From NCBI RefSeq assembly GCF_016464425.1, contig NZ_JADDKQ010000006.1, positions 124,001 through 188,000 on the forward strand: a DNA stretch of 64,000 nt, in the 5' to 3' direction. A program made the translations under genes and the position numbers. The notes under the pieces are model-generated. The model made no database searches. It was not told the origin of the DNA and worked only from the letters and a program-made list of their open reading frames with translations. This document shows positions 63,058 to 64,000 of this stretch, piece after piece (position 1 is the stretch's first letter; each line of letters begins with the position of its first letter). The stretch is from Actinotalea solisilvae. Its GTDB lineage: Bacteria; Actinomycetota; Actinomycetes; Actinomycetales; Cellulomonadaceae.

Positions 63058-63657
63058 GTGAGCGACCCGTGGCTCGTCGTCGGGCTGGGCAACCCGGGCC
63101 CCGGCTACGCGGGGAACCGGCACAACGTCGGCCAGATGGTGCTCGACGAGCTCGCCGCGCGCGCTCGCGCCACGTTCACGAGCCACCGCACGCGCTCGCG
63201 CGTCGCGGACATCCGCCTGGGCACGCTGCCCGGGGGCGCTCCGGGACCGCGGGTGCTGCTCGCGAAGCCGTCGAGCTACATGAACGTCTCTGGCGGCCCG
63301 GTCGGGGCGCTCGTGCAGTACCTCGGCGTCCCGCCCGAGCGGCTCGTCGTCGTGCACGACGAGCTGGACATCCCCTTCGCGTCCGTGCGCCTCAAGCAGG
63401 GCGGCGGCGAGGGCGGGCACAACGGCCTGCGCAGCATCTCCTCGGCCGTGGGCACGCGCGACTACGTGCGCGTCCGGGTCGGTGTCGGCCGGCCCCCCGG
63501 GCGCACCGACCCGGCCGACTTCGTCCTCAAGGACTTCTCCGGCGCCGAGCGCAAGGAGCTGCCCTGGCTGCTGGACTCGGCGGCGGACGCGGTCGAGGCG
63601 GTCGTCATGCAGGGCCTCCTCGCGGCCCAGCAGCGGTTCCACGCGCCGCCGGCCTAG
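63058..63657 (+). CDS. pth: Peptidyl-tRNA hydrolase
   Basis: A 199-residue enzyme releasing peptides from stalled peptidyl-tRNAs. [28 protein letters not shown] carries the catalytic His (RHNVG); [54 protein letters not shown] (catalytic Asp) and [14 protein letters not shown] are canonical. GTG 63058 has GGAAGGA upstream. It follows rplY as in M. tuberculosis (Rv1014c/Rv1015c). Confidence 0.97.
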   Translation: MSDPWLVVGLGNPGPGYAGNRHNVGQMVLDELAARARATFTSHRTRSRVADIRLGTLPGGAPGPRVLLAKPSSYMNVSGGPVGALVQYLGVPPERLVVVHDELDIPFASVRLKQGGGEGGHNGLRSISSAVGTRDYVRVRVGVGRPPGRTDPADFVLKDFSGAERKELPWLLDSAADAVEAVVMQGLLAAQQRFHAPPA

Positions 63658-63858
63658 TCCTCGCGACCGGTCGGGGCGTCGCGGACCCGGCGGGACGCAG
63701 GGGGTGCTCCCCGGGTCTGCTGCGGGTCGGCGCGGGGTCACGTCCCGGTCACGGGGTTGGCCGAACGGGTGAAATCGGACACTTGGGGCAGACGGGGCGA
63801 TTCCGGCCGTATACCCTCGCAACCGACGTGAACATCGGACGAGTGAGGTGAACAGCAG

Positions 63859-64000
63859 GTGACGCTGGCCGCCGACCGTGACTTCGACAGGGCGAGCAGG
63901 GAGGACCGGCGCGGTGTCGCCGCCGAGCCCCGCCGGTCCTGGGCCTCGTCCCAGCCGTTCGTGGTGCGGCGCACCCCGTTCAACGACGAGGTCGCGCGCG
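63859..64000 (+). CDS. Unidentified gene, 5' end only
   Basis: About 47 codons from GTG 63859 to the window edge, beginning VTLAADRDFDRASREDRR and continuing open through QPFVVRRTPFNDEVAR. No membrane segment or family motif is visible in this polar start. A TATACC box (63810-63815) 43 nt upstream and a GAGG (63844-63847) support it. Function cannot be assigned. Confidence 0.5.
   Translation, partial: MTLAADRDFDRASREDRRGVAAEPRRSWASSQPFVVRRTPFNDEVAR

Overview
The window is chromosomal DNA from a very GC-rich actinobacterium. Start codons are often GTG, neighbouring genes frequently overlap by 4 bp (GTGA), and many starts have a TANNNT -10 box 6-8 nt upstream, which fits leaderless transcription. 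Gene order (5-FTHF cyclo-ligase, galU, glp/moeA, rimJ, sepX-like; pmt, rsmI; metG, tatD, rpfB, rsmA, ispE; TetR; glmU, prs, rplY, pth) follows the core backbone known from Mycobacterium tuberculosis Rv0992c-Rv1018c. Protein style and accessory enzymes suggest the Cellulomonadaceae/Promicromonosporaceae (Micrococcales), but I cannot name the genus from sequence alone.

Layout. 1-5692: a DUF1918 gene, then two divergent glycosyltransferase units; the rightward one is a four-gene overlapping operon (GT4, alpha-helical barrel protein, GH130, cupin) likely acting on mannoside-type glycans. 5781-7935: a LapA-like membrane protein and a secreted peptidoglycan-binding protein preceded by a sigma28/WhiG-type promoter. 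8262-19418: a five-gene operon of unusual composition (caspase + alpha/beta-hydrolase fusion; CHAT protease + STAND NTPase; two UbiA prenyltransferases; FAD oxidoreductase) with a perfect TGTGA-N6-TCACA palindrome 50 bp before the first start. This is the best candidate for an undescribed system. 19431-30414: FMN reductase, secreted nuclease, a large helicase-like protein with degenerate motifs, MscL, SAF/CpaB-like protein, FmdB-type zinc ribbon and a penicillin-acylase-family hydrolase.

30499-42629: DoxX, 5-FTHF cyclo-ligase, galU-glp-rimJ-sepX block, tRNA-Ala(CGC), GH20 hexosaminidase, Pmt/RsmI, and a divergent NimA-like/MocR pair sharing a palindromic operator. 42704-45825: nicotinamidase, a DUF559 protein flanked by two related palindromic elements, and a PQQ-type sugar dehydrogenase lipoprotein. 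45920-55647: metG-tatD, two Rpf-type cell-wall lytic proteins, rsmA, ispE and an ABC-F ATPase. 55652-64000: GNAT, overlapping TetR-MarR regulators, tRNA-Gln(TTG), a spermidine-synthase-like protein, a GH114 lipoprotein, glmU-prs, rplY with a structured leader, pth, and the start of a further gene cut by the window edge.

Most backbone genes serve precursor supply and envelope or translation upkeep (UDP-glucose, UDP-GlcNAc, PRPP, isoprenoids, rRNA methylation, tRNA recycling, spore/cell-wall resuscitation factors). No CRISPR array, insertion sequence, integrase or phage gene was seen.
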